Source: Rhodospirillaceae bacterium (lineage in GTDB: Bacteria; Pseudomonadota; Alphaproteobacteria; Rhodospirillales; Casp-alpha2). Taken from it: a stretch of 49,103 nucleotides of DNA. The notes beneath the pieces were generated by a model, which saw nothing but the letters and a program-made list of their open reading frames with translations, did not search any database and was not told the origin of the DNA. The number at the start of each line of letters is the position of its first letter. Positions within the stretch are counted from its first letter, which is position 1. Positions 33,850 through 42,619 of this stretch are shown in pieces. The stretch covers positions 1 through 49,103 of the forward strand of contig PALN01000016.1 of assembly GCA_002706405.1 (NCBI GenBank). The letters are read 5' to 3'. Both the position numbers and the translations under genes were made by a program.

Positions 33850-35001
33850 TTAACGCCTTGGCCGCCGTTTCGACCGTCGGGTGCCGCCCATCCATCCTTT
33901 CCGCCTGAAGTAATAGATCAAGCCTGCGGCAATCGCGGCCATGAAGGCGAGGGCGGCCGGATAGCCGTAGCGCCATCCCAGTTCAGGCATGTTGAACGGG
34001 GAGGCCGTCCTGTCGAAGTTCATGCCCCAAAGGCCGGCGAAAAAGCCCAGGGGAATGAAGATCGTGGCGATGATGGTCAAAACCTTCATGATCTCGTTCA
34101 TGCGCGCACTGAGGCTCGACAGATAAACCTCAAGCAGGGATGAGACCGTCTCCCGGTCGGTTTCGACGATATCCATCAACTGCACCAGATGGTCGTAGCA
34201 GTCGCGCAGATAGATGCGGGTGTCTTTGGTGATCAGCGGGTTTTCATCGCGGATCAGCGCGTTGGCCATGTCACGCATGGGCCAGATGCAACGGCGCAGA
34301 TGGATCAGGCGCCGTTTCAGGTCGTGAATGTCCTCCACCTGCCACGGTTCGGGACGGGCGATGACGAGGTCTTCAAGGTCGTCCAGGGTCTCGCCGGCGG
34401 CTTCAAGCACGGGGAAATAGGCGTCGATCAATGTGTCGATGATGGCATAGGCGAGGTAGTCGGCGGGCAACTGGCGGATCCGCCCTTTGCCGTCTCGGAT
34501 GCGCTCGCGCAGGGGATCAAAGCCGTCCGTATGGCTTTCGTGGAAGCTGATGACGTAGCCGTCGCCGAGGATCAGGGAAACCTGTTCGGTGTCTTCACTG
34601 CCGTTCACCGTGATGGCGCGGCAGACGACGAACACCTGATCCTTGAAGGTTTCCGTTTTCGGGCGCTGGTGAACGTTGACGATATCTTCCAGGGCCAGGC
34701 TGTGGATGCCGAACCGGGCGCCGATGTTCTCGATCAACCGGACATCGGCAAGGCCTGAAATCTGAATCCAGGTGACGGGAAACTGTCCGCCAAGGGCGGG
34801 GAGGTCGGCGTCGGGGGCCGGGCTGCCCTCATGAATACCCTCGGGGCCATAGGCGAGAATGCGGACGCGGGTTTCCTTCGCGCCCGAATGGACGATTAGT
34901 GTTCCGGGGGGAGAGCCGGGCTTGGCGCGATGGACAGCAATGCCGCGTCGTCGATGCCGGGGCGGATTGGCGGAAGGCGTTGACGGCGTGTCTTCCGGCA
35001 T
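33850..35001 (-). CDS. corA: CorA family magnesium/cobalt transporter
   Basis: 383 residues. There is a large cytoplasmic N-terminal funnel domain with long helices, then two C-terminal membrane helices. The pore signature GMN is present in FFAGLWGMNFD, and the periplasmic loop after it leads to the second helix (YPAALAFMAAIAAGLIYYF). A highly basic C-terminus (RRSKRRPRR) follows. The first ~30 residues are a basic, proline-rich extension not usual in CorA. It is convergent with the cyclase gene with only 14 bp between stops. Confidence 0.93.
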   Translation of the reverse strand: MPEDTPSTPSANPPRHRRRGIAVHRAKPGSPPGTLIVHSGAKETRVRILAYGPEGIHEGSPAPDADLPALGGQFPVTWIQISGLADVRLIENIGARFGIHSLALEDIVNVHQRPKTETFKDQVFVVCRAITVNGSEDTEQVSLILGDGYVISFHESHTDGFDPLRERIRDGKGRIRQLPADYLAYAIIDTLIDAYFPVLEAAGETLDDLEDLVIARPEPWQVEDIHDLKRRLIHLRRCIWPMRDMANALIRDENPLITKDTRIYLRDCYDHLVQLMDIVETDRETVSSLLEVYLSSLSARMNEIMKVLTIIATIFIPLGFFAGLWGMNFDRTASPFNMPELGWRYGYPAALAFMAAIAAGLIYYFRRKGWMGGTRRSKRRPRR

Positions 35002-35010
35002 TCCGATGGC

Positions 35011-35910
35011 CTATTCCGCCGCCGCGCTTTCCGTCTTCTTGCCGACGGCCTTTTCATAGTCCTCGATCAGCCAATGGGTGATCTGGCCCGGCGTGAAGGT
35101 CATGTCGTCGATCTGGCCGACGGGCGTGACTTCGGCGGCGGACCCGGTGAGGAAGATTTCCGTCGCCTTCTTCAGTTCGTCCGGGAAGATCGCCCGTTCG
35201 ATGACCTCGATCCCTCGGGCCTTGGCCAGGGCGATGACGGTCTGGCGGGTGATGCCGTTGAGGAAGCAATCCGGCGTCGGCGTGTGCAGCTTGCCGTCAC
35301 CGAAGGAAATGAAGATGTTCGCACCCGTCGCCTCGGCCACTTGGCCGCGGTAATCCAGCATCAGAGCATCCTGGCAGCCGTGCGATTCCGCCGTGTGCTT
35401 GGACAGGGTGCAGATCATGTACAGGCCCGCCGCCTTGGCATGAACGGGGGCGCATTCGGGGGCCGGGCGCTGCCATTTCGAGGTTTCCAGCTTGATGCCC
35501 TTTTCGCGCAGTTCCGGCGAAAAATAGCTGGGCCAGTCCCAGGCGGCGATGGCGACGTTGATGCGGTTCTGCTGGGCCGACACGCCCATCATTTCCGACC
35601 CGCGCCAGGCGACCGGCCGGATATAGCCGTCGACGATGCCGTTCTTCGTGCAGGCGTCGATGCAGGCCTGATCGATTTCCTCGACCGTGAAGGGGATTTT
35701 GAAACCCAAGGTCTGGGCGGAATAGAACAGCCGTTCCGTATGTTCGCGCAGCTTGAAGATTTGGCCCGAATACATGCGTTCGCCCTCGAACACGCAGGAG
35801 CCGTAATGCAGGCCGTGGGTCAGGACATGGACGCGCGCGTCGCGCCAATCGACCCATTCACCATTGAACCAGATCAGACCGTCGCGGTCATCGAAAGCAC
35901 CAGTAGCCAT
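35011..35910 (-). CDS. ilvE: Branched-chain amino acid aminotransferase
   Basis: 299 residues, fold-type IV PLP enzyme. It exchanges amino groups between Glu and Ile, Leu or Val. The PLP lysine is K159 in HAKAAGLY, the same number as in E. coli IlvE. Other blocks are FEGERMY, ATGANIFI, FLNGITRQTVIALAKARGI and IFLTGSAAEVTPVGQID. The start is ATG 35910; an upstream in-frame ATG at 35943 would add 11 residues. It is transcribed divergently from a MarR gene, and a perfect palindrome overlaps its promoter, so repression by that MarR is likely. Confidence 0.93.
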   Translation of the reverse strand: MATGAFDDRDGLIWFNGEWVDWRDARVHVLTHGLHYGSCVFEGERMYSGQIFKLREHTERLFYSAQTLGFKIPFTVEEIDQACIDACTKNGIVDGYIRPVAWRGSEMMGVSAQQNRINVAIAAWDWPSYFSPELREKGIKLETSKWQRPAPECAPVHAKAAGLYMICTLSKHTAESHGCQDALMLDYRGQVAEATGANIFISFGDGKLHTPTPDCFLNGITRQTVIALAKARGIEVIERAIFPDELKKATEIFLTGSAAEVTPVGQIDDMTFTPGQITHWLIEDYEKAVGKKTESAAAE

Positions 35911-35957
35911 TGTAATATTCTTTCGTCCGTCCGTTTTTCCCAAGAACGATCTTGCGT

Positions 35958-35986
35958 TAATTATCAGTTTCAGGCATATAAGTCAA
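35958..35986 (-). promoter_or_regulatory. Promoter of ilvE
   Basis: On the minus strand, TTGACT (35986-35981), a 17-bp spacer and TAATTA (35963-35958), 48 bp before the ilvE ATG. The -35 lies inside the palindrome at 35978-36000. Confidence 0.65.
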
Positions 35987-36000
35987 TAACACTGACTTAT
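35978..36000. promoter_or_regulatory. Palindromic operator between ilvE and the MarR gene
   Basis: Perfect 8-bp arms ATAAGTCA (35978-35985) and TGACTTAT (35993-36000) with a 7-bp spacer, centred between the divergent genes. It covers the ilvE -35 hexamer and lies 53 bp before the MarR ATG. Size and symmetry suit a MarR dimer. Confidence 0.65.
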
Positions 36001-36052
36001 TTTTGCGGGGCCGTCCGTCATTTTTTCGACGGCCCTGGTGAAGGAAACCGTC

Positions 36053-36565
36053 ATGGACGAACAGGCCCCCTGGGTCCAGCAGCAGGCCGATCCCCTGGTT
36101 CCGCGCGACGACGATTTGCGCCATGCCATGGAATTGCTGTTCTTCGCCTATCGTGACTTCACGGGCGAAGCCGATGCCATCCTGGCCGATTACGATATGG
36201 GCCGGGCCCATCACCGGGCGATCTATTTCATCGGTGCCAACACGGGCATCAGCGTGTCGGAGCTGCTGGCGATTCTCAAGATCACCAAGCAATCCCTCAA
36301 CCGCGTGCTGTCGACCCTGATCGACGAAGGTTATGTGGTGCAGGAAACCGACGACGGCGACCGACGGCGGCGCCTCATGCACCTGACGCCCAAGGGGCGT
36401 GATCTGGAACAGTTGGTGACCCGCCGTCAGTCGGCCCATATCGCCCGCGCCTACCGCGAGGCAGGTCTCGAGGCGACCGAAGGGTTCCGCCGCGTGCTGT
36501 TCGGTCTGATCAACGAAGCGGATCGTCATCGCGTGACCCCGCCGGCGACGCCGGTTCGCACCTGA
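36053..36565 (+). CDS. MarR family transcriptional regulator
   Basis: 170 residues. An N-terminal dimerisation helix is followed by a winged helix: GISVSELLAILKITKQSLNR as the recognition region and VVQETDDGDRRRRLMHLTPKG as the wing with the DxRRxxxxLT signature. ATG 36053 is preferred over GTG 36038 because GAAGGA lies about 9 bases before it. Divergence from ilvE, with a shared palindrome, suggests it controls ilvE and itself; the effector is unknown, perhaps a branched-chain keto acid. Confidence 0.87.
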   Translation: MDEQAPWVQQQADPLVPRDDDLRHAMELLFFAYRDFTGEADAILADYDMGRAHHRAIYFIGANTGISVSELLAILKITKQSLNRVLSTLIDEGYVVQETDDGDRRRRLMHLTPKGRDLEQLVTRRQSAHIARAYREAGLEATEGFRRVLFGLINEADRHRVTPPATPVRT

Positions 36566-36658
36566 CGGGCTGCGGTGTCCGGATTGATCCATGGTAAGAT
36601 TTCCATCGGCCGTGTGGCCGCCTGAGCGCCCGACCGCAAGGCAAGGGGGAATGCTGCC

Positions 36659-37342
36659 GTGAATGCCGACCTGCCGCATCTTCTCGTTGTCGATGACGAC
36701 GGTCGCCTGCGCGACCTGTTAAGCCGCTTCCTGACCGAGAACGGATTCGTCGTGGTGACTGCCGCCGACGCCGCCCAGGCGCGCAGCCGACTGACCCATT
36801 TTGATTTCGACGCCGTGGTCCTTGATTTGATGATGCCCGGGGAAAGCGGCCTGGAGTTCGCCCGTGATCTGCGCACGCGTTCCAACATTCCGATTTTGAT
36901 GCTGACCGCCATGGCGGAAATCGAGGACCGCATCTCGGGCCTGGAAGGCGGCGCCGACGACTATGTGGTCAAGCCGTTCGAGCCGCGTGAACTGCTTTTG
37001 CGTATCCGCAACATCATGAAGCGGGCCCCTCAGGTGCAAGCGCCCGGTGACGAGTTGCATCTCGGTGATTTCGTGTTCCGACGCGATCGGGGCGAACTGT
37101 TGCAGGGCGGCCAGCCGGTGCGCCTGACCGACCTGGAAGCCGGCCTGCTGAGCGCCCTTGCCGCCCGTCCGGGGGACGTGCTCACGCGCGACGACCTGAT
37201 CGCCCGCACGGGGGCCGCCGGCGGCGGGCGCGCCGTCGATGTACAGGTGACCCGTCTTCGCCGTAAGATCGAACCCGATCCCCGCGATCCCCGCTACCTG
37301 CAGACCGTGCGGGGCAAGGGATACGTTCTGCGTCCCGATTGA
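36659..37342 (+). CDS. OmpR family response regulator
   Basis: 227 residues. The receiver domain shows LLVVDDDGRLRDLL acidic pocket, phospho-Asp in VVLDLMMPGESG, Thr in LMLTAMAE and Lys in YVVKPFEPREL. The C-terminal winged-helix DNA-binding domain ends VDVQVTRLRRKIEPDPRDPRYLQTVRGKGY in the standard form. The start is GTG 36659. The stop is next to or overlaps the start of the sensor kinase, so the two are a coupled pair of the OmpR/EnvZ type; the stimulus is unknown. Confidence 0.94.
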   Translation: MNADLPHLLVVDDDGRLRDLLSRFLTENGFVVVTAADAAQARSRLTHFDFDAVVLDLMMPGESGLEFARDLRTRSNIPILMLTAMAEIEDRISGLEGGADDYVVKPFEPRELLLRIRNIMKRAPQVQAPGDELHLGDFVFRRDRGELLQGGQPVRLTDLEAGLLSALAARPGDVLTRDDLIARTGAAGGGRAVDVQVTRLRRKIEPDPRDPRYLQTVRGKGYVLRPD

Positions 37343-37353
37343 AGATCCCGGCC

Positions 37354-38673
37354 ATGCCCCTTCGCACGTCCCTCAAGAACGCCCTGCCGAAAAGCCTGCT
37401 TGGGCGCGCCCTGCTGATCATCGTCACGCCGCTGATCCTGTTGCAGGTGGTGTCGGGTCTGATCTTCTATGAAACCCATTGGGACAAGGTGTCCTACCGC
37501 CTGGCGCGCAGCGTCGCGGGCGACGTGGCGGTGATCGTGCAATTGGTGACCGACGACCCCAGCGAGGAAGGCCGCGAACGCGCCGCGGCTCTGGCCGGGC
37601 GCAGCATGGACATGTTCGTCACCTTTCTGCCGGGCGCCATCCTGTCCAACAGGGTGACGCCGCCCGCCAACGATCTGGAAGACATGCTCGATCGCTCCAT
37701 GCAGAACTTCGTGGTCAAACCCTATCGCCTGGATTCGCAAAGTTCGGACCGCAACGTGATCATCGACGTGCAGCTTGCCGACGGGGTGCTGCGCATTACG
37801 ACGACGCGCAAGCGGCTGTTTTCCACCACGGTCTACGTGTTCGTCATCTGGATGATCGGCACGTCGCTGATCCTGTTCGGCGTCGCTACGATCTTCATGC
37901 GAAATCAGGTGAAGCCGATCCGCCGCTTGGCGCGCGCCGCCGACAATTTCGGGAAGGGACGGGACGTTTCCAACTTCAAGCCCGAAGGGGCGACCGAAGT
38001 CCGGCAGGCGGCCCAGGCCTTCATGGCCATGCGCGAACGCATTCAGCGTCAGATCACCCAGCGCACGGACATGTTGTCCGGCGTGTCGCACGATCTGCGC
38101 ACGCCGCTGACGCGGATGAAGCTGCAACTGGCGATGCTCGGAAACGTGGACGGCGTGGACGACCTGTCCGGCGACGTTTCGGAAATGGAGCGCATGCTGG
38201 AAGGCTACCTTGCCTTCGCCCGCGGCGAAGGTACGGAGAAGCCGTCGCCGACGGATCTCGGCATGCTGTTGGAAGACGTGGTCGGTCAGGTTCGCCGGCG
38301 TGGTCGGCCCATCGATCTTCACCTCGAGGACCGGTTGAATCTGCCGTTGCGTCCCAACGCCTTTAAGCGCTGCATCACCAATCTGGTCGAGAACGCGGCG
38401 CGCTATGGCCAGCATGTGTCCGTGCGCGCGGGGCATCGCGGCGATGCCATCGAGATCACCGTGGACGACGATGGGCCCGGTATTCCCGAAGACAAGCGGG
38501 CCGAAGTGTTTCGGCCGTTTTTCCGGCTGGACGACTCCCGCAACCCGGAAACGGGCGGGGTGGGCCTGGGCCTGACCATCGCCCGCGACGTGGTGCGCAG
38601 CCATGGCGGCGAGATTTTGCTGTCGGAGTCACCGGCCGGCGGTCTGCGCGGCCGCATCCGCCTGCCGCTATAG
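37354..38673 (+). CDS. EnvZ-like sensor histidine kinase
   Basis: 439 residues from ATG 37354 (TTG 37339, overlapping the regulator stop as TTGA, would give 444). Two membrane helices (about 15-38 and 160-185) flank a periplasmic sensor of about 115 residues. HAMP follows, then the H-box SGVSHDLRTPLTRMK with the phospho-His, N-box NLVENAARYG, and G-boxes DDDGPGIPEDKR and GGVGLGLTIARDVVRSHGG. The N-box and overall layout match EnvZ. It phosphorylates the regulator encoded just upstream. Confidence 0.93.
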   Translation: MPLRTSLKNALPKSLLGRALLIIVTPLILLQVVSGLIFYETHWDKVSYRLARSVAGDVAVIVQLVTDDPSEEGRERAAALAGRSMDMFVTFLPGAILSNRVTPPANDLEDMLDRSMQNFVVKPYRLDSQSSDRNVIIDVQLADGVLRITTTRKRLFSTTVYVFVIWMIGTSLILFGVATIFMRNQVKPIRRLARAADNFGKGRDVSNFKPEGATEVRQAAQAFMAMRERIQRQITQRTDMLSGVSHDLRTPLTRMKLQLAMLGNVDGVDDLSGDVSEMERMLEGYLAFARGEGTEKPSPTDLGMLLEDVVGQVRRRGRPIDLHLEDRLNLPLRPNAFKRCITNLVENAARYGQHVSVRAGHRGDAIEITVDDDGPGIPEDKRAEVFRPFFRLDDSRNPETGGVGLGLTIARDVVRSHGGEILLSESPAGGLRGRIRLPL

Positions 38674-38815
38674 CCATATCAGCGGCGCGTGATCCCGGCG
38701 GAATTCATGGTATTTCTGTTGATGCCTTATATAATGAGAATTAGGTCAAGTATTGGTCCGAAAATAGAGGCGCCGCAGCCCTGGGAGGGTTTGGCTTGGT
38801 GCCCGGGGGGTGTAG

Positions 38816-39475
38816 GTGTCTGATTCCCTGCCGTCGAAAGTTCTGATTGCCGACGATCATGCCCTTTTTCGCAAGGGGCTGGGCTCGCTGTTGGAAATCA
38901 TCGATCCCGACATCAAGGTCGTCGAAGCCGCCAGTTATCCCGAAGCCCTGCGCACGGCCAACGAAACCGACGATCTCGACCTCGCGCTTGTCGATCTGGG
39001 CATGCCGGGGATGGAGCGGTTTGCCGGGCTCAACGCATTGATCCGATCCCTGGACGGGGTGCCGGTGGTGGTTGTGTCCGCCGCCGAAACGTCCGAGGAA
39101 ATGAGCCTGGCGATGGATTGCGGCGCCCATGGCTATATCCCCAAGACTTTGGACAGTTCCGTGGTGGTCAATGCGGTGCGCAAGGTCATTGCCGGGGAAA
39201 TTTATCTGCCGCCGACGCTGCTTGATTGGACCCCCGGCGGGGCCAAGGCCGAGGGCCCCGGCGGATTGCACCTGACCCCGCGTCAGCGCGATGTGCTCAA
39301 CCTCATGGCCGGCGGCAAGTCGAACAAGGAAATTGCCCGCATTCTCGGTCTTGCCGAAGGCACCATCAAGCTGCACGTCACGGGGCTTTTGAAGGTGCTT
39401 GATGCGAACAACCGGACGCAGGCGGTGATCAAGGCCGCGTCCCTGGGATTGACGCAAGGTCTGGAACAGGACTGA
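38816..39475 (+). CDS. LuxR/NarL family response regulator
   Basis: 219 residues. Receiver: VLIADDHALFRKGL with the acidic pair, phospho-Asp in LALVDLGMPGM, and Lys in GYIPKTLD. The DNA-binding domain is LTPRQRDVLNLMAGGKSNKEIARILGLAEGT in two blocks plus VKVLDANNRTQAV-like dimer helix. The start is GTG 38816 with a weak upstream purine run. It is separated by 22 bp from a hybrid kinase gene on the same strand, the probable partner. Confidence 0.93.
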   Translation: MSDSLPSKVLIADDHALFRKGLGSLLEIIDPDIKVVEAASYPEALRTANETDDLDLALVDLGMPGMERFAGLNALIRSLDGVPVVVVSAAETSEEMSLAMDCGAHGYIPKTLDSSVVVNAVRKVIAGEIYLPPTLLDWTPGGAKAEGPGGLHLTPRQRDVLNLMAGGKSNKEIARILGLAEGTIKLHVTGLLKVLDANNRTQAVIKAASLGLTQGLEQD

Positions 39476-39497
39476 CCGCGCCGACAAGGAGGGCGCC

Positions 39498-42149
39498 ATG
39501 ACGTCCCGCTGTCCCCGTTCTGGCTTTCGCCCCAGACGCCGGGAAAACGAAAAGCATCCCTCGATACCCCACTGCCGCCAAGGGGCGACATGGGCAGCTC
39601 TGACAGTGCTGTTCGCGGCCACGCCCGTGCGGGCGGATGCCGGCGAGATGCTGGTTCAGCCGGTGCCGCTCATCGCGCTGGGGTTGGCCGTGGCGGCGGC
39701 GTTCCTGGTCGGGCTGTGGCTGGGCCGGCGGCGCGCGGCGCCCGCCGCACCATCGGTGCCGGAGGCACCGTCTTCGGACGCACCGCGGCGGCGGCCGCAA
39801 TCCTCCGCCGAACGCGACGCCGAAACGGATGCCCATTATCGTATCATTTCGGAACTGACCTCGGACGTGGTCTATGCCTACGACGTGGCGCCGGATGGCC
39901 GCGTGACCTCGAAATGGCAGGTCGGCGGCATTGACGGCCTGGCCGGGCAGTCCGGGCAAAGCAATGCGCCGCTTGCCTGGTTGACGCAAATTCACCCGGA
40001 CGACGTGCCGATCCTGGAATCCCGCGACCAGCGTCTGCGCTTGGGCATTCCGTCGACGGACGAATTCCGCCTGTTGTCCGCCGACGGCCGGGTGCGGTGG
40101 TTGCGCGTCTATTCGCGCCCCGAACGGGGCACCAGCGGCGAGGTCGTCCGCGTCGTGGGCGCGGCCAAGGAAATTACCCAGGACAAGCGCTGGGAAGAGG
40201 CGCTGGCCGATTCCGAAAGCAAGCTGCAGGCGACATCACGCACCGCCGGTGTCGGCTATTGGGAACACTTCCCCGAAGATAACCGCACCGTCTGCTCGCC
40301 CGTTCTGTGGCGGATCTGGGGCCTGCGCCCCGGGCGCGCCGGGCCCACGGGCAAGGTCTTTCTCGACATGATTCATCCCGACGACCGGCCGCGCATCGCC
40401 GCGGCCTATGAGGATCCGGTGCCCAACTGCCGTCATGAATACCGGGTTCTCCGACCGGACGGCAGCGTGCGCTACGTCTATGAGGATCTCAGCGCCGATT
40501 TCGACGATCACGGCCGCGCGCGTCGGCTGTTCGGGGTGACCCAGGATATCACCGAACGCAAACGGGCCGAGCAGGCATTGCGCGATTCCGAATTGCGCTA
40601 TCACGCCATCGTCGAAGATCAGACGGAACTGATCCGGCGCTGCACGCCGGACGGGGTCCGGACCTTCGTCAACGAAGCCTATTGCCAGTATTACGGTGTC
40701 CCCCGCGAGCAGCTGATCGGTCGGCCCGTCGGCTCCGAACTCAGCGAAAGCGACGCGGCCACGCGCCAGGCCATTATCCGGCGGATCGGCCCGAACAACC
40801 CGATCGAGGAAAACCTCCACCGGGTGGTCGGGCGCGACGGCAAGGTCAGCTGGCAGCAGTGGACCGAACGGGCGGTGTTCGATGACGACGGCCGTATGGT
40901 GGAGATCCAAGGCGTCGGCCGCGATATCACCGCCACGAAAGAGGCCGAGGAATTGTTGGCCGAGGCCAAGGACGCGGCCGAACTGGCGAGTGCGGCCAAA
41001 TCGCGGTTCCTGGCTGCCGCCAGTCATGACCTGCGCCAACCCCTGCAGGCCCTGGCCATGTTCGTCAACGTGTTGTCGGAACGGGACCTGGACGACAAGG
41101 CGAAGCAGCTCATCAACCGCATCAGCGACTGTTCGGATGCGTTGGAGCGCCTGTTGGGCTCGCTGCTCGATATCTCGAAGCTGGACGCCGGGCTGTTCGT
41201 GCCGCAACGGCGCGATTTCAATCTGGGTGCGGTGCTGGAGCGCCTGTGCTCGGAAATCCGTCCCTTGGCCGAAGAAAAAGGCCTGAGCCTCCACATGGTG
41301 CCCTGCGCGCTTCTGGTCGACAGCGACCCGGGGTTGCTCGACCGTCTGTTGCGCAACTTGCTGACCAACGCGGTGCGCCATACGGAGGCCGGCAAGATCC
41401 TGGTCGGTTGCCGACGGGCCGGGACCAGCGTGCGCGTCGAAATTTGGGATACGGGCGTGGGCATCCCCGATGACCAATTGGGCATGATCTTCGAGGAATT
41501 TCATCAGGTCGGCAATCCGGCCCGCGACCGGCGCGAGGGCCTGGGGCTGGGGCTGGCCATCGTCCAGCGCTTGTCCAATCTGCTCAACCATCCCGTGGAT
41601 GTGCAGTCATGGGTGGGCCGGGGATCGCGGTTCGCGGTCAGCCTTCCCTTGGCGGGCGACCACGCGCCGGCGGAGATGGTTCTGCCGATGGATGACCATG
41701 CCGACGTGACGGGTGCCGTGGTGGTCGGCATCGATGACGAAGCCGATATCCGCGATGCCTTGGGCCTGCTGCTGACCGGGTGGGGTTATGACGCCGTGGT
41801 CGCCGGATCGGCGGTCGAGGCGATCGCCAAGCTGGAGCAGGAGCGCAAGAAGCCGGAACTGGTGGTCGCTGATTACCGGCTCAAGCTGGGCCATACGGGC
41901 GCCGACGCCATCCTGGCCATTCGCCATGTCTGGGGGGGCGACGTGCCGGGCTTCCTGTTGACCGGGGATACGGGCCCGGATCGTCTGCGTGAGGCGGCGG
42001 CGAGCGGATTCGAGGTCATGCACAAGCCGATTCAGCCTGAAAAACTGCGCCTGATGGTCGCGGAATCGATCACCTATGCCCGCCGGGTGGCCGAGAACGA
42101 AGCGCGCACCCGTGCGCTGGAAAAGGAAGAAATGGAACGCCAGGTCTGA
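39498..42149 (+). CDS. Multi-PAS hybrid sensor histidine kinase
   Basis: 883 residues. A hydrophobic N-terminus (about 32-46 and 52-74) anchors or exports a short segment. Three PAS domains follow (about 112-230, 238-358, 363-485), each ending in a PAC-like strand such as VTQDITERKRAEQAL and GVGRDITATKEAEELL. The kinase core has H-box AAASHDLRQPLQALAM, N-box LLTNAVRHT, G-boxes IWDTGVGIP and GLGLGLAIVQRL. The C-terminal receiver has GIDDEADI and phospho-Asp in VVADYRL. The SHDLRQPLQAL type commonly pairs with LuxR-type regulators, as here. AAGGAGG precedes the ATG. Confidence 0.93.
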   Translation: MTSRCPRSGFRPRRRENEKHPSIPHCRQGATWAALTVLFAATPVRADAGEMLVQPVPLIALGLAVAAAFLVGLWLGRRRAAPAAPSVPEAPSSDAPRRRPQSSAERDAETDAHYRIISELTSDVVYAYDVAPDGRVTSKWQVGGIDGLAGQSGQSNAPLAWLTQIHPDDVPILESRDQRLRLGIPSTDEFRLLSADGRVRWLRVYSRPERGTSGEVVRVVGAAKEITQDKRWEEALADSESKLQATSRTAGVGYWEHFPEDNRTVCSPVLWRIWGLRPGRAGPTGKVFLDMIHPDDRPRIAAAYEDPVPNCRHEYRVLRPDGSVRYVYEDLSADFDDHGRARRLFGVTQDITERKRAEQALRDSELRYHAIVEDQTELIRRCTPDGVRTFVNEAYCQYYGVPREQLIGRPVGSELSESDAATRQAIIRRIGPNNPIEENLHRVVGRDGKVSWQQWTERAVFDDDGRMVEIQGVGRDITATKEAEELLAEAKDAAELASAAKSRFLAAASHDLRQPLQALAMFVNVLSERDLDDKAKQLINRISDCSDALERLLGSLLDISKLDAGLFVPQRRDFNLGAVLERLCSEIRPLAEEKGLSLHMVPCALLVDSDPGLLDRLLRNLLTNAVRHTEAGKILVGCRRAGTSVRVEIWDTGVGIPDDQLGMIFEEFHQVGNPARDRREGLGLGLAIVQRLSNLLNHPVDVQSWVGRGSRFAVSLPLAGDHAPAEMVLPMDDHADVTGAVVVGIDDEADIRDALGLLLTGWGYDAVVAGSAVEAIAKLEQERKKPELVVADYRLKLGHTGADAILAIRHVWGGDVPGFLLTGDTGPDRLREAAASGFEVMHKPIQPEKLRLMVAESITYARRVAENEARTRALEKEEMERQV

Positions 42150-42164
42150 GGCGCTCCGCGGACG

Positions 42165-42518
42165 TCAGAACAGGCGCCCGCCGTTCGGCACCTTCAGGTC
42201 CGGGTGGATCAGCACGACTTCGCCATCCGCGTCGGGGAAGCCCAGGACCAGGACTTCCGACATGAACTTGCCGATCTGCTTTGACGGAAAATTGACGACG
42301 CCCGCGACCTGGCGGCCGATCAGGCCGTCCGGCGTGTAGTGGCGGGTGATCTGGGCCGAGGTCTTGCGTTCGCCGATCTCCGGGCCGAAATCGACCCATA
42401 GCTTGATGGCGGGACGGCGGGCCTCGGGAAAAGGCTCGGCGCGGACGATCGTCCCGACCCGCACGTCCACGGCCAGGAAGTCATCGAAGGTGATCTGTGG
42501 GGGCGGGCTATCGGCCAT
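42165..42518 (-). CDS. csaA: CsaA-like tRNA-binding domain protein
   Basis: 117 residues, an OB-fold of the EMAPII/Trbp111 type. The pattern ITFDDFLAVDVRVGTIVRAEPFPEARRPAIKL in two blocks, VAGVVNFPSKQIGKFMSEVLVLGF and VLIHPDLKVPNGGRLF closely follows CsaA. CsaA is reported as a chaperone in protein export and binds tRNA-like RNA as a dimer. GGAG lies 8 bases before ATG 42518. It is convergent with the hybrid kinase gene (15 bp between stops). Confidence 0.9.
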   Translation of the reverse strand: MADSPPPQITFDDFLAVDVRVGTIVRAEPFPEARRPAIKLWVDFGPEIGERKTSAQITRHYTPDGLIGRQVAGVVNFPSKQIGKFMSEVLVLGFPDADGEVVLIHPDLKVPNGGRLF

Positions 42519-42569
42519 GGACGGTCTCCTTTGGCCCGAAAATCTATCCGCCCCATCCGATCGCGCAAC

Positions 42570-42597
42570 AAAAAAGGCCGCCCCAAAGGGCGGCCTT
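42570..42597 (-). terminator. Rho-independent terminator of the phasin gene
   Basis: AAGGCCGCCC (42574-42583) pairs perfectly with GGGCGGCCTT (42588-42597) around CAAA; on the minus strand a T-run (42575-42570) follows. It begins 23 bp past the phasin stop and separates it from the CsaA-like gene. Confidence 0.88.
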
Positions 42598-42619
42598 CTT
42601 CGAAAGACGGTAAAGCCTG

